A DNA stretch of 64,000 bases from the NCBI GenBank assembly GCA_914767715.1, contig OU612070.1:21004025-21068024 (forward strand), in the 5' to 3' direction. The notes below the pieces were generated by a model. That model was not told the origin of the DNA. It did no database searches and worked only from the letters and a program-made list of their open reading frames with translations. The translations under genes were made by a program, and so were the position numbers. This DNA comes from Membranipora membranacea (Eukaryota; Bryozoa; Gymnolaemata; Cheilostomatida; Membraniporidae). Positions within the stretch are counted from its first letter, which is position 1, and every line of letters begins with the position of its first letter. This document shows positions 10,501 through 23,504 of this stretch, in pieces.

Positions 10501-13135
10501 CAAGTCAGTGTAATTACCAACCAGTTAATCGGAGGATCCCAATATTCTGCAGTTTGAATAAGGCCAATAAGGGCTTGAAGTGGTCGGAGTTCGATAAGAA
10601 TCCAACAGAGTTTTAATTTTTCAATGCTGCCGTTTGGCATGTTTTTTTTTGGCAAAAGTGGACGTCGTTAAAGTTGGCGCTGACGGAGAACGGAGACCCG
10701 CAGAGACAAACGGACTACAGATTTGAGACGAGCAGGAGTTGCTCCTCCTTATGAGGTAGGTTAAAAGCAAATCTATTTTTTGACCCGGGCGAAAAAAAAC
10801 CATGATACCCTCCCTTGGTATAATTTTGGAAATTTCAAGTCAGCGTAATTACCAACCAGTTAATCGGAGGATCCCAATATTCTGCAGTTTGAATAAGGCC
10901 AATAAGGGCTTGAAGTGGTCGGAGTTAGATAAGAATCCAACAGATCTTTAATTTTTCAATGCTGCCGTTTGGCATGTTTTTTTTTGGCAAAAGTGGACGT
11001 CGTTAAAGTTGGCGCTGACGGAGAACGGAGACCCGCAGAGACAAACGGACTACAGATTTGAGACGGGCAGGAGTTGCTCCTCCTTATGAGGTAGGTTAAA
11101 AGCAAATCTATTTTTTGACCCGGGCGAAAAAAAACCATGATACCCTCCCTTGGTATAATTTTTGAAATTTCAAGTCAGCGTAATTACCAACCAGTTAATC
11201 GGAGGATCCCAATATTCGGCAGTTTGAATAAGGCCAATAAGGGCTTGAAGTGGTCGGAGTTAGATAACAATCCAACAGAGTTTTAATTTTTCAATGCTGC
11301 CGTTTGGCATGTTTTTTTTTGGCAAAAGTGGACGTCGTTAAAGTTGGCGCTGACGGAGAACGGAGACCCGCAGAGACAAACGGACTTCAGATTTGAGACA
11401 AGCAGGAGTTGCTCCTCTTTATGAGGTAGGTTAAAAGCAAATCTATTTTTTGACCCGGGCGAAAAAAAACCATGATACCCTCCCTTGGTAAAATTTTTGA
11501 AATTTCAAGTCAGCGTAATTACCAACCAGTTAATCGGAGGATCCCAATATTCTGCAGTTTGAATAAGGCCAATAAGGGCTTGAAGTGGTCGGAGTTAGAT
11601 AAGAATCCAACAGAGTTTTAATTTTTCAATGCTGCCGTTTGGCATTTTTTTTTTTGGCAAAAGTGGACGTCGTTAAAGTTGGCGCTGACGGAGAACGGAG
11701 ACCCGCAGAGACAAACAGACTTCAGAATTGAGACGAGCAGGAGTTGCTCCTCCTTATGAGGTAGGTTAAAAGCAAATCTACTTTTCGACCCGGGCGAAAA
11801 AAAAACCATGATACCCTCCCTTGGTATAATTTTTGAAATTTCAAGTCAGCGTAATTACCAACCAGTTAATCGGAGGATCCCAATATTCTGCAGTTTGAAT
11901 ACGGCCAATAAGGGCTTGAAGTGGTCGGAGTTAGATAAGAATATAACAGAGTTTTAATTTTTCAATGCTGCCGTTTGGCATGTTTTTTTTTGGCAAAAGT
12001 GGACGTCGTTAAATTTGGCGCTGACGGAGAACGGAGACCCGCAGAGACAAACGGACTACAGATTTGAGACGAGCAGGGGTTGCTCCTCCTTATGAGGTAG
12101 GTTAAAAGCAAATCTATTTTTTGACCCGGGCGAAAAAAACCATGATACCCTCCCTTGGTATAATTTTGGATATTTCAAGTCAGCGTAATTACCAACCAGT
12201 TAATCGGAGGATCCCAATATTCTGCAATTTGAATAAGGCCAATAAGGGCTTGAAGTGGTCGGAGTTAGATAAGAATCCAACAGAGTTTTAATTTTTCAAT
12301 GCTGCCGTTTGGCATGTTTTTTTTTGGCAAAAGTGGACGTCGTTAAAGTTGGCGCTGACGGAGAACGGAGACCCGCAGAGACAAACGGACTTCAGATTTG
12401 AGACGAGCAGGAGTTGCTCCTCCTTATGAGGTAGGTTAAAAGCAAATCTATTTTTTGACCCGGGCGAAAAAAAACCATGATACCCTCCCTTGGTAAAATT
12501 TTTTCAAATTTCAAGTCAGCGTAATTACCAACCAGTTAATCGGAGGATCCCAATATTCTGCAGTTTGAATAAGGCCAATAAGGGCTTGAAGTGGTCGGAG
12601 TTAGATAACAATCCAACAGAGTTTTAATTTTTCAATGCTGCCGTTTGGCATGTTTTTTTTGGCAAAAGTGGACGTCGTTAAAGTTGGCGCTGACGGAGAA
12701 CGGAGACCCGCAGAGACAAACGGACTTCAGATTTGAGACGAGCAGGAGTTGCTCCTCCTTATGAGGTAGGTTAAAAGCAAATCTATTTTTTGACCCGGGC
12801 GAAAAAAAACCATGATACCCTCCCTTGGTATAATTTTTGAAATTTCGAGTCAGCGTAATTACCAACCAGTTAATCGGAGGATCCCAATATTCTGCAGTTT
12901 GAATAAGGCCAAAAAGGGCTTGAAGTGGTCGGAGTTAGATAAGAATCCAACAGAGTTTTAATTTTTCAATGCTGCCGTTTGGCATGTTTTTTTTGGGCAA
13001 AAGTGGACGTCGTTAAAGTTGGCGCTGACGGAGAACGGAGACCCGCAGAGACAAACGGACTTCAGATTTGAGACGAGCAGGAGTTGCTCCTCCTTATAAG
13101 GTAGGTTAAAAGCAAATCTATTTTTTGACCCGGGC
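10500..13135. repeat. Less ordered satellite monomers
   Basis: About eight CCCGGG-type monomers carry private changes such as CAGATCTTTAA (10942), GACGGGCAGG (11063), TTCGGCAGTT (11215) and GAATATAACAG (11939). I could not trace a regular higher-order register through them. They contain nothing but satellite. Confidence 0.6.
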
Positions 13136-14475
13136 GAAAAAAAACCATGATACCCTCCCTTGGTATAATTTTTGAAGTTTCAAGTCAGCGTAATTATCAA
13201 CCAGTTAATCGGAGGATCCCAATATTCTGCAGTTTGAATAAGGCCAATAAGGGCTTGAAGTGGTCGGAGTTAGATAAGAATCCAACAGAGTTTTAATTTT
13301 TCAATGCTGCCGTTTGGCATGTTTTTTTTTGGCAAAAGTGGACGTCGTTAAAGTTGGCGCTGACGGAGAACGGAGACCCGCAGAGACAAACAGACTTCAG
13401 ATTTGAGACGAGCAGGAGTTGCTCCTCCTTATGAGGTAGGTTAAAAGCAAATCTATTTTTTGACCCGGGCGAAAAAAAACCATGATACCCTCCCTTGGTA
13501 TAATTTTGGAAATTTCAAGTCAGCGTAATTACCAACCAGTTAATCGGAGGATCCCAATATTCTGCAGTTTGAATAAGGCCAATAAGGGCTTGAAGTGGTC
13601 GGAGTTAGATGAGAATCCAACAGAGTTTTAATTTTTCAATGCTGCCGTCTGGCATGTTTTTTTTTGGCAAAAGTGGACGTCGTTAAAGTTGGCGCTGACG
13701 GAGAACGGAGACCCGCAGAGACAAACGGACTACAGATTTGAGACGAGCAGGAGTTGCTCCTCCTTATGAGGTAGGTTAAAAGCAAATCTATTTTTTGACC
13801 CGGGCGAAAAAAAACCATGATACCCTCCCTTGGTATAATTTTTGAAGTTTCAAGTCAGCGTAATTATCAACCAGTTAATCGGAGGATCCCAATATTCTGC
13901 AGTTTGAATAAGGCCAATAAGGGCTTGAAGTGGTCGGAGTTAGATAAGAATCCAACAGAGTTTTAATTTTTCAATGCTGCCGTTTGGCATGTTTTTTTTT
14001 GGCAAAAGTGGACGTCGTTAAAGTTGGCGCTGACGGAGAACGGAGACCCGCAGAGACAAACAGACTTCAGATTTGAGACGAGCAGGAGTTGCTCCTCCTT
14101 ATGAGGTAGGTTAAAAGCAAATCTATTTTTTGACCCGGGCGAAAAAAAACCATGATACCCTCCCTTGGTATAATTTTGGAAATTTCAAGTCAGCGTAATT
14201 ACCAACCAGTTAATCGGAGGATCCCAATATTCTGCAGTTTGAATAAGGCCAATAAGGGCTTGAAGTGGTCGGAGTTAGATGAGAATCCAACAGAGTTTTA
14301 ATTTTTCAATGCTGCCGTTTGGCATGTTTTTTTTTGGCAAAAGTGGACGTCGTTAAAGTTGGCGCTGACGGAGAACGGAGACCCGCAGAGACAAACGGAC
14401 TACAGATTTGAGACGAGCAGGAGTTGCTCCTCCTTATGAGGTAGGTTAAAGGCAAATCTATTTTTTGACCCGGGC
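13136..14475. repeat. Two-monomer (670 bp) tandem duplication
   Basis: Two adjacent 670-bp dimers share GAAGTTTCAAG, AATTATCAACC, ACAAACAGACTTC and GTTAGATGAGAATCC. The markers lie at 13173/13843, 13186 (approx.)/13864 and 13605/14275. The second dimer differs by a few bases, for example GGTTAAAGGC near 14446. Confidence 0.85.
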
Positions 14476-15670
14476 GAAAAAAAACCATGATACCCTCCCT
14501 CGGTATAATTTTTGAAATTTCAAGTCAGCGTAATTACCAACCAGTTAATCGGAGGATCCCAATATTCTGCAGTTTGAATAAGGCCAATAAGGGCTTGAAG
14601 TGGTCGGAGTTAGATAACAATCCAACAGAGTTTTAATTTTTCAATGCTGCCGTTTGGCATGTTTTTTTTTGGCAAAAGTGGACGTCGTTAAAGTTGGCGC
14701 TGACGGAGAACGGAGACCCGCAGAGACAAACGGACTTCAGATTTGAGACGAGCAGGAGTTGCTCCTCCTTATGAGGTAGGTTAAAAGCAAATCTATTTTT
14801 TGACCCGGGCGAAAAAAAACCATGATACCCTCCTTGGTATAATTTTTGAAATTTCAAGTCAGCGTAATTACCAACCAGTTAATTGGAGGATCCCAATATT
14901 CTGCAGTTTGAATAAGGCCAATAAGGGCTTGAAGTGGTCGGAGTTAGATAAGAATCCAACAGAGTTTTAATTTTTCAATGCTGCCGTTTGGCATGTTTTT
15001 TTTTGGCAAAAGTGGACGTCGTTAAAGTTGGCGCTGACGGAGAACGGAGACCCGCAGAGACGAACGGACTTCAGTTTTGAGACGAGCAGGAGTTGCTCCT
15101 CTTTATGAGGTAGGTTAAAAGCAAATCTATTTTTTGACCCGGGCGAAAAAAAACCATGATACCCTCCCTTGGTATAAATTTTGAAATTTCAAGTCAGCGT
15201 AATTACCACCCAGTTAATCGGAGGTTCCAATATTCTGCAGTTTGAATAAGGCCAATAAGGGCTTGAAGTGGTCGGAGTTAGATAACAATCCAACAGAGTT
15301 TTAATTTTTCAATGCTGCCGTTTGGCATGTTTTTTTTTGGCAAAAGTGGACGTCGTTAAAGTTGGCGCTGACGGAGAACGGAGACCCGCAGAGACAAACG
15401 GACTTCAGATTTGAGACGAGCAGGAGTTGCTCCTCCTTATGAGGTAGGTTAAAAGCAAATCTATTTTTTGACCCGGGCGAAAAAAAACCATGATACCCTC
15501 CCTTGGTATAATTTTTGAAATTTCAAGTCAGCGTAATTACCAACCAGTTAATCGGAGGATCCCAATATTCTGCAGTTTGAATAAGGCCAATAAGGGCTTG
15601 AAGTGGTCGGAGTTAGATAACAATCCAACAGAGTTTTAATTTTTCAATGCTGCCGTTTGGCATGTTTTTT
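14290..15670. repeat. Eight-monomer-offset duplication, copy 1
   Basis: Private variants recur 2,677 bp downstream: GAACGGACTTCAGTTTTG at 15062 and 17739, and the 3-bp loss GGAGGTTCCAAT near 15220 and 17897, which destroys the BamHI site in both copies. The loss of C in CCCTCCTTGG (14827 and 17504) is also shared. Confidence 0.85.
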
Positions 15671-16966
15671 TTGGCAAAAGTGGACGTCGTTAAAGTTGGC
15701 GCTGACGGAGAACGGAGACCCGCAGAGACAAAGGGACTTCAGATTTGAGACGAGCAGGAGTTGCTCCTCCTTATGAGGTAGGTTAAAAGCAAATCTAATT
15801 TTTGACCCGGGCGAAAAAAAACCATGATACCCTCCCTTGGTATAATAATTGAAATTTCAAGTCAGCGTAATTACCAACCAGTTAATCGGAGGATCCCAAT
15901 ATTCTGCAGTTTGAATAAGGCCAATAAGGGCTTGAAGTGGTCGGAGTTAGATAACAATCCAACAGAGTTTTAATTTTTCAATGCTGCCAATTGGCATGTT
16001 TTTTTTGGCAAAAGTGGACGTCGTTAAAGTTGGCGCTGACGGAGAACGGAGACCCGCAGAGACAAACGGACTTCAGATTTGAGACGAGCAGGAGTTGCTC
16101 CTCCTTATGAGGTAGGTTAAAAGCAAATCTATTTTTTGACCCGGGCGAAAAAAAACCATGATACCCTCCCTTGGTATAATTTTTGAAATTTCAAGTCAGC
16201 GTAATTATCAACCAGTTAATCGGAGGATCCCAATATTCTGCAGTTTGAATAAGGCCAATAAGGGCTTGAAGTGGTCGGAGTTAGATAAGAATCCAACAGA
16301 GTTTTAATTTTTCAATGCTGCCGTTTGGCATGTTTTTTATTGGCAAAAGTGGACGTCGTTAAAGTTGGCGCTGACGGAGAACGGAGACCCGCAGAGACAA
16401 ACAGACTTCAGATTTGAGACGAGCAGGAGTTGCTCCTCCTTATGAGGTAGGTTAAAAGCAAATCTATTTTTCGACCCGGGCGAAAAAAAAACCATGATAC
16501 CCTCCCTTGGTATAATTTTTGAAATTTCAAGTCAGCGTAATTACCAACCAGTTAATCGGAGGATCCAAATATTCTGCAGTTTGAATAAGGCCAATAAGGG
16601 CTTGAAGTGGTCGGAGTTAGATAAGAATCCAACAGAGTTTTAATTTTTCAATGCTGCCGTTTGGCATGTTTTTCTTTGGCAAAAGTGGACGTCGTTAAAG
16701 TTGGCGCTGACGGAGAACGGAGACCCGCAGAGACAAACGGACTACAGATTTGAGACGAGCAGGAGTTGCTCCTCCTTATGAGGTAGGTTAAAAGCAAATC
16801 TATTTTTTGACCCGGGCGAAAAAAAACCATGATACCCTCCCTTGGTATAATTTTGGAAATTTCAAGTCAGCGTAATTACCAACCAGTTAATCGGAGGATC
16901 CCAATATTCTGCAGTTTGAATAAGGCCAATAAGGGCTTGAAGTGGTCGGAGTTAGATGAGAATCCA
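15670..16966. repeat. Monomers between the two 2.68-kb-offset copies
   Basis: These carry private changes: ACAAAGGGACTTC (15729), TATAATAATTG (15841), GCTGCCAATTGG (15985) and a T-tract interruption TTTTTTATTGG (16333). The last monomers, with AATTATCAACC, resemble those at 13.2 kb. Only satellite is present. Confidence 0.6.
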
Positions 16967-18350
16967 ACAGAGTTTTAATTTTTCAATGCTGCCGTTTGGC
17001 ATGTTTTTTTTTGGCAAAAGTGGACGTCGTTAAAGTTGGCGCTGACGGAGAACGGAGACCCGCAGAGACAAACGGACTACAGATTTGAGGCGAGCAGGAG
17101 TTGCCCCTCCTTATGAGGTAGGTTAAAAGCAAATCTATTTTTTGACCCGGGCGAAAAAAAACCATGATACCCTCCCTTGGGATAATTTTTGAAATTTCAA
17201 GTCAGCGTAATTACCAACCAGTTAATCGGAGGATCCCAATATTCTGCAGTTTGAATAAGGCCAATAAGGGCTTGAAGTGGTCGGAGTTAGATAACAATCC
17301 AACAGAGTTTTAATTTTTCAATGCTGCCGTTTGGCATTTTTTTTTTTGGCTAAAGTGGACGTCGTTAAAGTTGGCGCTGACGGAGAACGGAGACCCGCAG
17401 AGACAAACAGACTTCAGATTTGAGACGAGCAGGAGTTGCTCCTCCTTATGAGGTAGGTTAAAAGCAAATCTACTTTTTGACCCGGGCGAAAAAAAACCAT
17501 GATACCCTCCTTGGTATAATTTTTGAAATTTCAAGTCAGCGTAATTACCAACCAGTTAATCGGAGGATCCCAATATTCTGCAGTTTGAATAAGGCCAATA
17601 AGGGCTTGAAGTGGTCGGAGTTAGATAAGAATCCAACAGAGTTTTAATTTTTCAATGCTGCCGTTTGGCATGTTTTTTTTTGGCAAAAGTGGACGTCGTT
17701 AAAGTTGGCGCTGAGGGAGAACGGAGACCCGCAGAGACGAACGGACTTCAGTTTTGAGACGAGCAGGAGTTGCTCCTCTTTATGAGGTAGGTTAAAAGCA
17801 AATCTATTTTTTGACCCGGGCGAAAAAAAACCATGATACCCTCCCTTGGTATAATTTTTGAAATTTCAAGTCAGCGTAATTACCAACCAGTTAATCGGAG
17901 GTTCCAATATTCTGCAGTTTGAATAAGGCCAATAAGGGCTTGAAGTGGTCGGAGTTAGATAACAATCCAACAGAGTTTTAATTTTTCAATGCTGCCGTTT
18001 GGCATGTTTTTTTTTGGCAAAAGTGGACGTCGTTAAAGTTGGCGCTGACGGAGAACGGAGACCCGCAGAGACAAACGGACTTCAGATTTGAGACGAGCAG
18101 GAGTTGCTCCTCCTTATGAGGTAGGTTAAAAGCAAATCTATTTTTTGACCCGGGCGAAAAAAAACCATGATACCCTCCCTTGGTATAATTTTTGAAATTT
18201 CAAGTCAGCGTAATTACCAACCAGTTAATCGGAGGATCCCAATATTCTGCAGTTTGAATAAGGCCAATAAGGGCTTGAAGTGGTCGGAGTTAGATAACAA
18301 TCCAACAGAGTTTTAATTTTTCAATGCTGCCGTTTGGCATGTTTTTTTTG
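16967..18350. repeat. Eight-monomer-offset duplication, copy 2
   Basis: Matches 14290-15670 at +2,677 bp. It adds its own changes, such as GGGATAATTTTTG (17180), GGCTAAAGTGG (17348), CTGAGGGAG (17712) and GGCAGAAGTGG (18351), showing it has diverged slightly since copying. Confidence 0.8.
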
Positions 18351-18899
18351 GCAGAAGTGGACGTCGTTAAAGTTGGCGCTGACGGAGAACGGAGACCCGC
18401 AGAGACAAACGGACTTCAGATTTGAGACGAGCAGGAGTTGCTCCTCCTTATGAGGTAGGTTAAAAGCAAATCTATTTTTTGACCCGGGCGAAAAAAAACC
18501 ATGATACCCTCCCTTGGTATAATTTTTGAAATTTCAAGTCAGCGTAATTACCAACCAGTTAATCGGAGGATCCCAATATTCTGCAGTTTGAATAAGGCCA
18601 ATAAGGGCTTGAAGTGGTCGGAGTTAGATAAGAATCCAACAGAGTTTTAATTTTTCAATGCTGCCGTTTGGCATGTTTTTTTTTGGCAAAAGTGGACGTC
18701 GTTAAAGTTGGCGCTGACGGAGAACGGAGACCCGCAGAGACAAACGGACTTCAGATTTGAGACGAGCAGGAGTTGCTCCTCCTTATGAGGTAGGTTAAAA
18801 GCAAATCTATTTTTTGACCCGGGCGGAAAAAAAAACCATGATACCCTCCCTTGGTATAATTTTTGAAATTTCAAGTCAGCGTAATTACCAACCAGTTAA

Positions 18900-19470
18900 T
18901 CGGAGGATCCCAATATTCTGCAGTTTGAATAGGGCCAATAAGGGCTTGAAGTGGTCGGAGTTAGATAAATATCCAACAGAGTTTTAATTTTTCAATGCTG
19001 CCGTTTGGCATGTTTTTTTTTGGCAAAAGTGGACGTCGTTAAAGTTGGCGCTGACGGAGAACGGAGACCCGCAGAGACAAACGGACTTCAGATTTGAGAT
19101 GAGCAGGGGTTGCTCCTCCTTATGAGGTAGGTTAAAAGCAAATCTATTTTTTGACCCGGGCGAAAAAAAACCATGATACCCTCCCTTGGTATAATTTTTG
19201 AAATTTCAAGTCAGCGTAATTACCAACCAGTTAATCGGAGGATCCCAATATTCTGCAGTTTGAATAAGGCCAATAAGGGCTTGAAGTGGTCGGAGTTAGA
19301 TAACAATCCAACAGAGTTTTATTTTTTCAATGCTGCCGTTTGGCATGTTTTTTTTTGGCAAAAGTGGACGTCGTTAAAGTTGGCGCTGACGGAGAACGGA
19401 GACCCGCAGAGACAATTGGACTTCAGATTAGAGACGAGCAGGAGTTGCTCCTCCTTATGAGGTAGGTTAA
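18900..19470. repeat. Long-range duplicate, copy 1 (partner ~11.4-11.7 kb away)
   Basis: GAATAGGGCC with GATAAATATCC (18964), then GTTTTATTTTTTC (about 19316) and ACAATTGGACTTCAGATTAG (about 19413), form a combination found again at 30.3-31.1 kb. The offset is 11,362 bp for the first marker and 11,697 bp for the last, a difference of one monomer. Confidence 0.8.
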
Positions 19471-19499
19471 AAGCAAATCTATTTTTTGACCCGGGCGAA

Positions 19500-20330
19500 A
19501 AAAAACCATGATACCCTCCCTTGGTATAATTTTTGAAATTTCAAGTCAGCGTAATTACCAACCAGTTAATTGGAGGATCCCAATATTCTGCAGTTTGAAA
19601 AAGGCCAATAAGGGCTTGAAGTGGTCGGAGTTAGATAAGAATCCAACAGAGTTTTAATTTTTCGATGATGCCGTTTGGCATGTTTTTTTTGGCAAAAGTG
19701 GACGTCGTTAAAGTTGGCGCTGACGGAGAACGGAGACCCGCAGAGACAAACGGACTTCAGATTTGAGACGAGCAGGAGTTGCTCCTCCTTATGAGGTAGG
19801 TTAAAAGCAAATCTATTTTTTGACCCGGGCGAAAAAAAACCATGATAACCTCCCTTGGTATAATTTTTGAAATTTCAAGTCAGCGTAATTACCAACCAGT
19901 TAATCGGAGGATCCCAATATTCTGCAGTTTGAATAAGGCCAATAAGGGCTTGAAGTGGTCGGAATTAGATAACAATCCAACAGAGTTTTAATTTTTCAAT
20001 GCTGCCGTTTGGCATGTTTTTTTTTGGCAAAAGTGGACGTCGTTAAAGTTGGCGCTGACGGAGAATGGAGACCCGCAGAGACAAACGGACTTCAGATTTG
20101 AGACGAGCAGGAGTTGCTCCTCCTTATGAGGTATGTTAAAAGCAAATCTATTTTTTGACCCGAGCGAAAAAAAACCATGATACCCTCCCTTGGTATAATT
20201 TTTGAAATTTCGAGTCAGCGTAATTACCAACCAGTTAATCGGAGGATCCCAATATTCTGCAGTTTGAATAAGGCCAGAAAGGGCTTGAAGTGGTCGGAGT
20301 TAGATAAGAATACAACAGAGTTTTAATTTT
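19500..20330. repeat. Twelve-monomer-offset duplicate, copy 1
   Basis: Matches 23505-24335 at 4,005 bp. Shared private variants are TTAATTGGAGG with TTTGAAAAAGG, TTCGATGATGCC, GATAACCTCCC, GTCGGAATTAG, GAGAATGGAG and GAGGTATGTT. Near 20160 is the first CCCGAGCG monomer of the window. Confidence 0.85.
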
Positions 20331-20659
20331 TCAATGCTGCCGTTTGGCATGTTTTTTTTGGCAAAAGTGGACGTCGTTAAAGTTGGCGCTGACGGAGAAC
20401 GGAGACCCGCAGAGACAAACGGAGTTCAGATTTGAGACGAGCAGGAGTTGCTCCTCCTTATGAGGTAGGTTAAAAGCAAATCTATTTTTTGACCCGAGCG
20501 AAAAAAAACCATGATACCCTCCCTTGGTATAATTTTTGAAATTTCAAGTCAGCGTAATTACCAACCAGTTAATCGGAGGATCCCAATATTCTTCAGTTTG
20601 AATAAGGCCAATAAGGGCTTGAAGTGGACGGAGTTAGATAAGAATCCATCAGAGTTTTA

Positions 20660-23470
20660 ATTTTTCAATGCTGCCGTTTGGCATGTTTTTTTTTTTGGCA
20701 AAAGTGGACGTCGTTAAAGTTGACGCTGACGGAGAACGGAGACCCGCAGAGACAAACGGACTTCAGATCTGAGACGAGCAGGAGTTGCTCCTCCTTATGA
20801 GGTAGGTTAAAAGCAAATCTATTTTTTGACCCGAGCGAAAAAAAACCATGATACCCTCCCTTGGTATAATTTTTGAAATTTCGAGTCAGCGTAATTACCA
20901 ACCAGTTAATCGGAGGATCCCAATATTCTGCAGTTTGAATAAGGCCAGTAAGGGCTTGAAGTGGTCGGAGTTAGATAAGAATGCATCAGAGTTTTAATTT
21001 TTCAATTCTGCCGTTTGGCATGTTTTTTTTTGGCAAAAGTGGACGTCGTTAAAGTTGGCGCTGACGGAGAACGGAGACCCGCAGAGACAAACGGACTTCA
21101 GATTTGAGACGAGCAGGAGTTGCTCCTCCTTATGAGGTAGGTTAAAAGCAAACCTATTTTTTGACCCTAGCGAAAAAAAACCATGATACCCTCCCTTGGT
21201 ATAATTTTTGAAATTTCAAATCAGGGTAATTACCAACCAGTTAATCGGAGGATCCCAATATTCTGCAGTTTGAATAAGGCCAATAAGTGCTTGAAGTGGA
21301 CGGAGTTAGATAAGAATCCAACAGAGTTTTAATTTTTCAATGCTGCCGTTTGGCATGTTTTTTTTGGGCAAAAGTGGACGTCGTTAAAGTTGGCGCTGAC
21401 GGAGAACGGAGACCCGCAGAGACAAACGGACTTCAGATTTGAGACGAGCAGGAGTTGCTCCTCCTTATGAGGTAGGTTAAACGCAAATCTATTTTTTGAC
21501 CCGAGCGAAAAAAAACCATGATACCCTCCCTTGGAATAATTTTTGAAATTTCAAGTCAGGATAATTACCAACCAGTTAATCGGAGGATCCCAATATTCTG
21601 CAGTTTGAATAAGGCCAATAAGGGCTTGAAGTGGACAGAGTTAGATAAGAATCCATCAGAGTTTTAATTTTTCAATGCTGCCGTTTGGCATGTTTTTTTT
21701 TGGCAAAAGTGGACGTCGTTAAAGTTGGCGCTGACGGAGACCCGCAGAGACAAACGGACTTCAGATTTGAGACGAGCAGGAGTTGCTCCTCCTTATGAGG
21801 TAGGTTAAAAGCAAATCTATTTTTTGACCCGGGCGAAAAAAAACCATGATACCCTCCCTTGGTATAATTTTTGAAATTTCAAGTCAGCGTAATTACCAAC
21901 CAGTTAATCGGAGGATCCCAATATTCTGCAGTTTGAATAAGGCCAATAAGGGCTTGAAGTGGACGGAGTTAGAAAAGAATCCAACAGAGTTTTAATTTTT
22001 CAATGCTGCCGTTTGGCATGTTTTTTTTTGGCAAAAGTGGACGTCGTTAAAGTTGGCGCTGACGGAGAACGGAGACCCGCAGAGACAAACGGACTTCAGA
22101 TTTGAGACGAGCAGGAGTTGCTCCTCCTTATGAGGTAGGTCAAAAGCAAATCTATTTTTTGACCCGAGCGAAAAAAAACCATGATACCCTCCCTTGGTAT
22201 AATTTTTGAAATTTCGAGTCAGCGTAATTACCAACCAGTTAATCGGAGGATCCCAATATTCTGCAGTTTGAATAAGGCCAATAAGGGCTTGAAGTGGTCG
22301 GAGTTAGATAAGAATCCATCAGAGTTTTAATCTTTCAATGCTGCCGTTTGGCATGTTTTTTTTTGGCAAAAGTGGACGTCGTTAAATTTGGCGCTGACGG
22401 AGAACGGAGACCCGCAGAGACAAACGGACTTCAGATTTGAGACGAGCAGGAGTTGCTCCTCCTTATGAGGTAGGTTAAAAGCAAATCTATTTTTTGACCC
22501 GAGCGAAAAAAAACCATGATACCCTCCCTTGGTATAATTTTTGAAATTTCAAGTCAGCGTAATTACCAACCAGTTAATCGGAGGATCCCAATATTCTGCA
22601 GATTGAATAAGGCCAATAAGGGCATAAGTGGACGGAGTTAGAGAAGAATCCAACAGAGTTTTAATTTTTCAATGCTGCCGTTTGGCATGTTTTTTTTTGG
22701 CAAAAGTGGACGTCGTTAAAGTTGGCGCTGACGGAGAACGGAGACCCGCAGAGACAAACGGACTTCAGATTAGAGACGAGCAGGGGTTGCTCCTCCTTAT
22801 GAGGTAGGTTAAAAGCAAATCTATTTTTTGACCCGGGCGAAAAAAAACCATGATACCCTCCCTTGGTATAATTTTTGAAATTTCAAATCAGGGTAATTAC
22901 CAACCAGTTAATCGGAGGATCCCAATATTCTGCAGTTTGAATAAGGCCAATAAGTGCTTGAAGTGGACGGAGTTAGATAAGAATCCAACAGAGTTTTAAT
23001 TTTTCAATGCTGCCGTTTGGCATGTTTTTTTTGGGCAAAAGTGGACGTCGTTAAAGTTGGCGCTGACGGAGAACGGAGACCCGCAGAGACAAACGGACTT
23101 CAGATTTGAGACGAGCAGGAGTTGCTCCTCCTTATGAGGTAGGTTAAACGCAAATCTATTTTTTGACCCGAGCGAAAAAAAACCATGATACCCTCCCTTG
23201 GAATAATTTTTGAAATTTCAAGTCAGGATAATTACCAACCAGTTAATCGGAGGATCCCAATATTCTGCAGTTTGAATAAGGCCAATAAGGGCTTGAAGTG
23301 GACAGAGTTAGATAAGAATCCATCAGAGTTTTAATTTTTCAATGCTGCCGTTTGGCATGTTTTTTTTTGGCAAAAGTGGACGTCGTTAAAGTTGGCGCTG
23401 ACGGAGACCCGCAGAGACAAACGGACTTCAGATTTGAGACGAGCAGGAGTTGCTCCTCCTTATGAGGTAG
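20660..23470. repeat. Eleven-monomer-offset higher-order repeat, copy 1
   Basis: Matches 24331-27140 at 3,671 bp (3,667 bp near its end). Shared markers are GTTGACGCTGACG with AGATCTGAG, AATGCATCAGAG with CAATTCTGCC, GCAAACCTATT with GACCCTAGCG, CAAATCAGGG with AATAAGTGC, GTTAAACGC, TCAGGATAATT, the 7-bp deletion CTGACGGAGACCC, and GGGCATAAGTGG (22621/26292). Confidence 0.85.
21190..22860. repeat. Five-monomer (~1.67 kb) higher-order unit, copy 1
   Basis: The order of monomer types is: CAAATCAGGG/AATAAGTGC; GTTAAACGC/TCAGGATAATT; 7-bp deletion; GGTCAAAAGC/TTTCGAGTC; GTTAAATTTGG/GGGCATAAGTGG. The next unit begins with CAAATCAGGG again near 22880. That following unit is cut off after about two monomers (to about 23480). 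Confidence 0.8.
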
Positions 23471-23504
23471 GTTAAAAGCAAATCTATTTTTTGACCCGGG
23501 CGAA

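Larger units (their letters stand above)
1..20150. repeat. Left domain: CCCGGG (SmaI-positive) satellite subfamily
   Basis: Practically every monomer here reads CCCGGGCG before the A tract, TGGTCGGAG in the linker after GGGCTTGAAG, and AAGAATCCAACAG or ACAATCCAACAG. From about 20,160 the A-tract flank changes to CCCGAGCG in most monomers. Other left-domain markers are CTACAGATTTGAG (4020-17095) and GACCCGGGGG (3750, 8436). No gene or other insertion is present. Confidence 0.85.

Noticed and set aside
20212-20230. CENP-B box in the TTTCGAGTCAGCG variant
   Set aside because: Only TTCG and one A of the core pattern NTTCGNNNNANNCGGGN agree; the CGGG part is absent, and most monomers read TTTCAAG instead.
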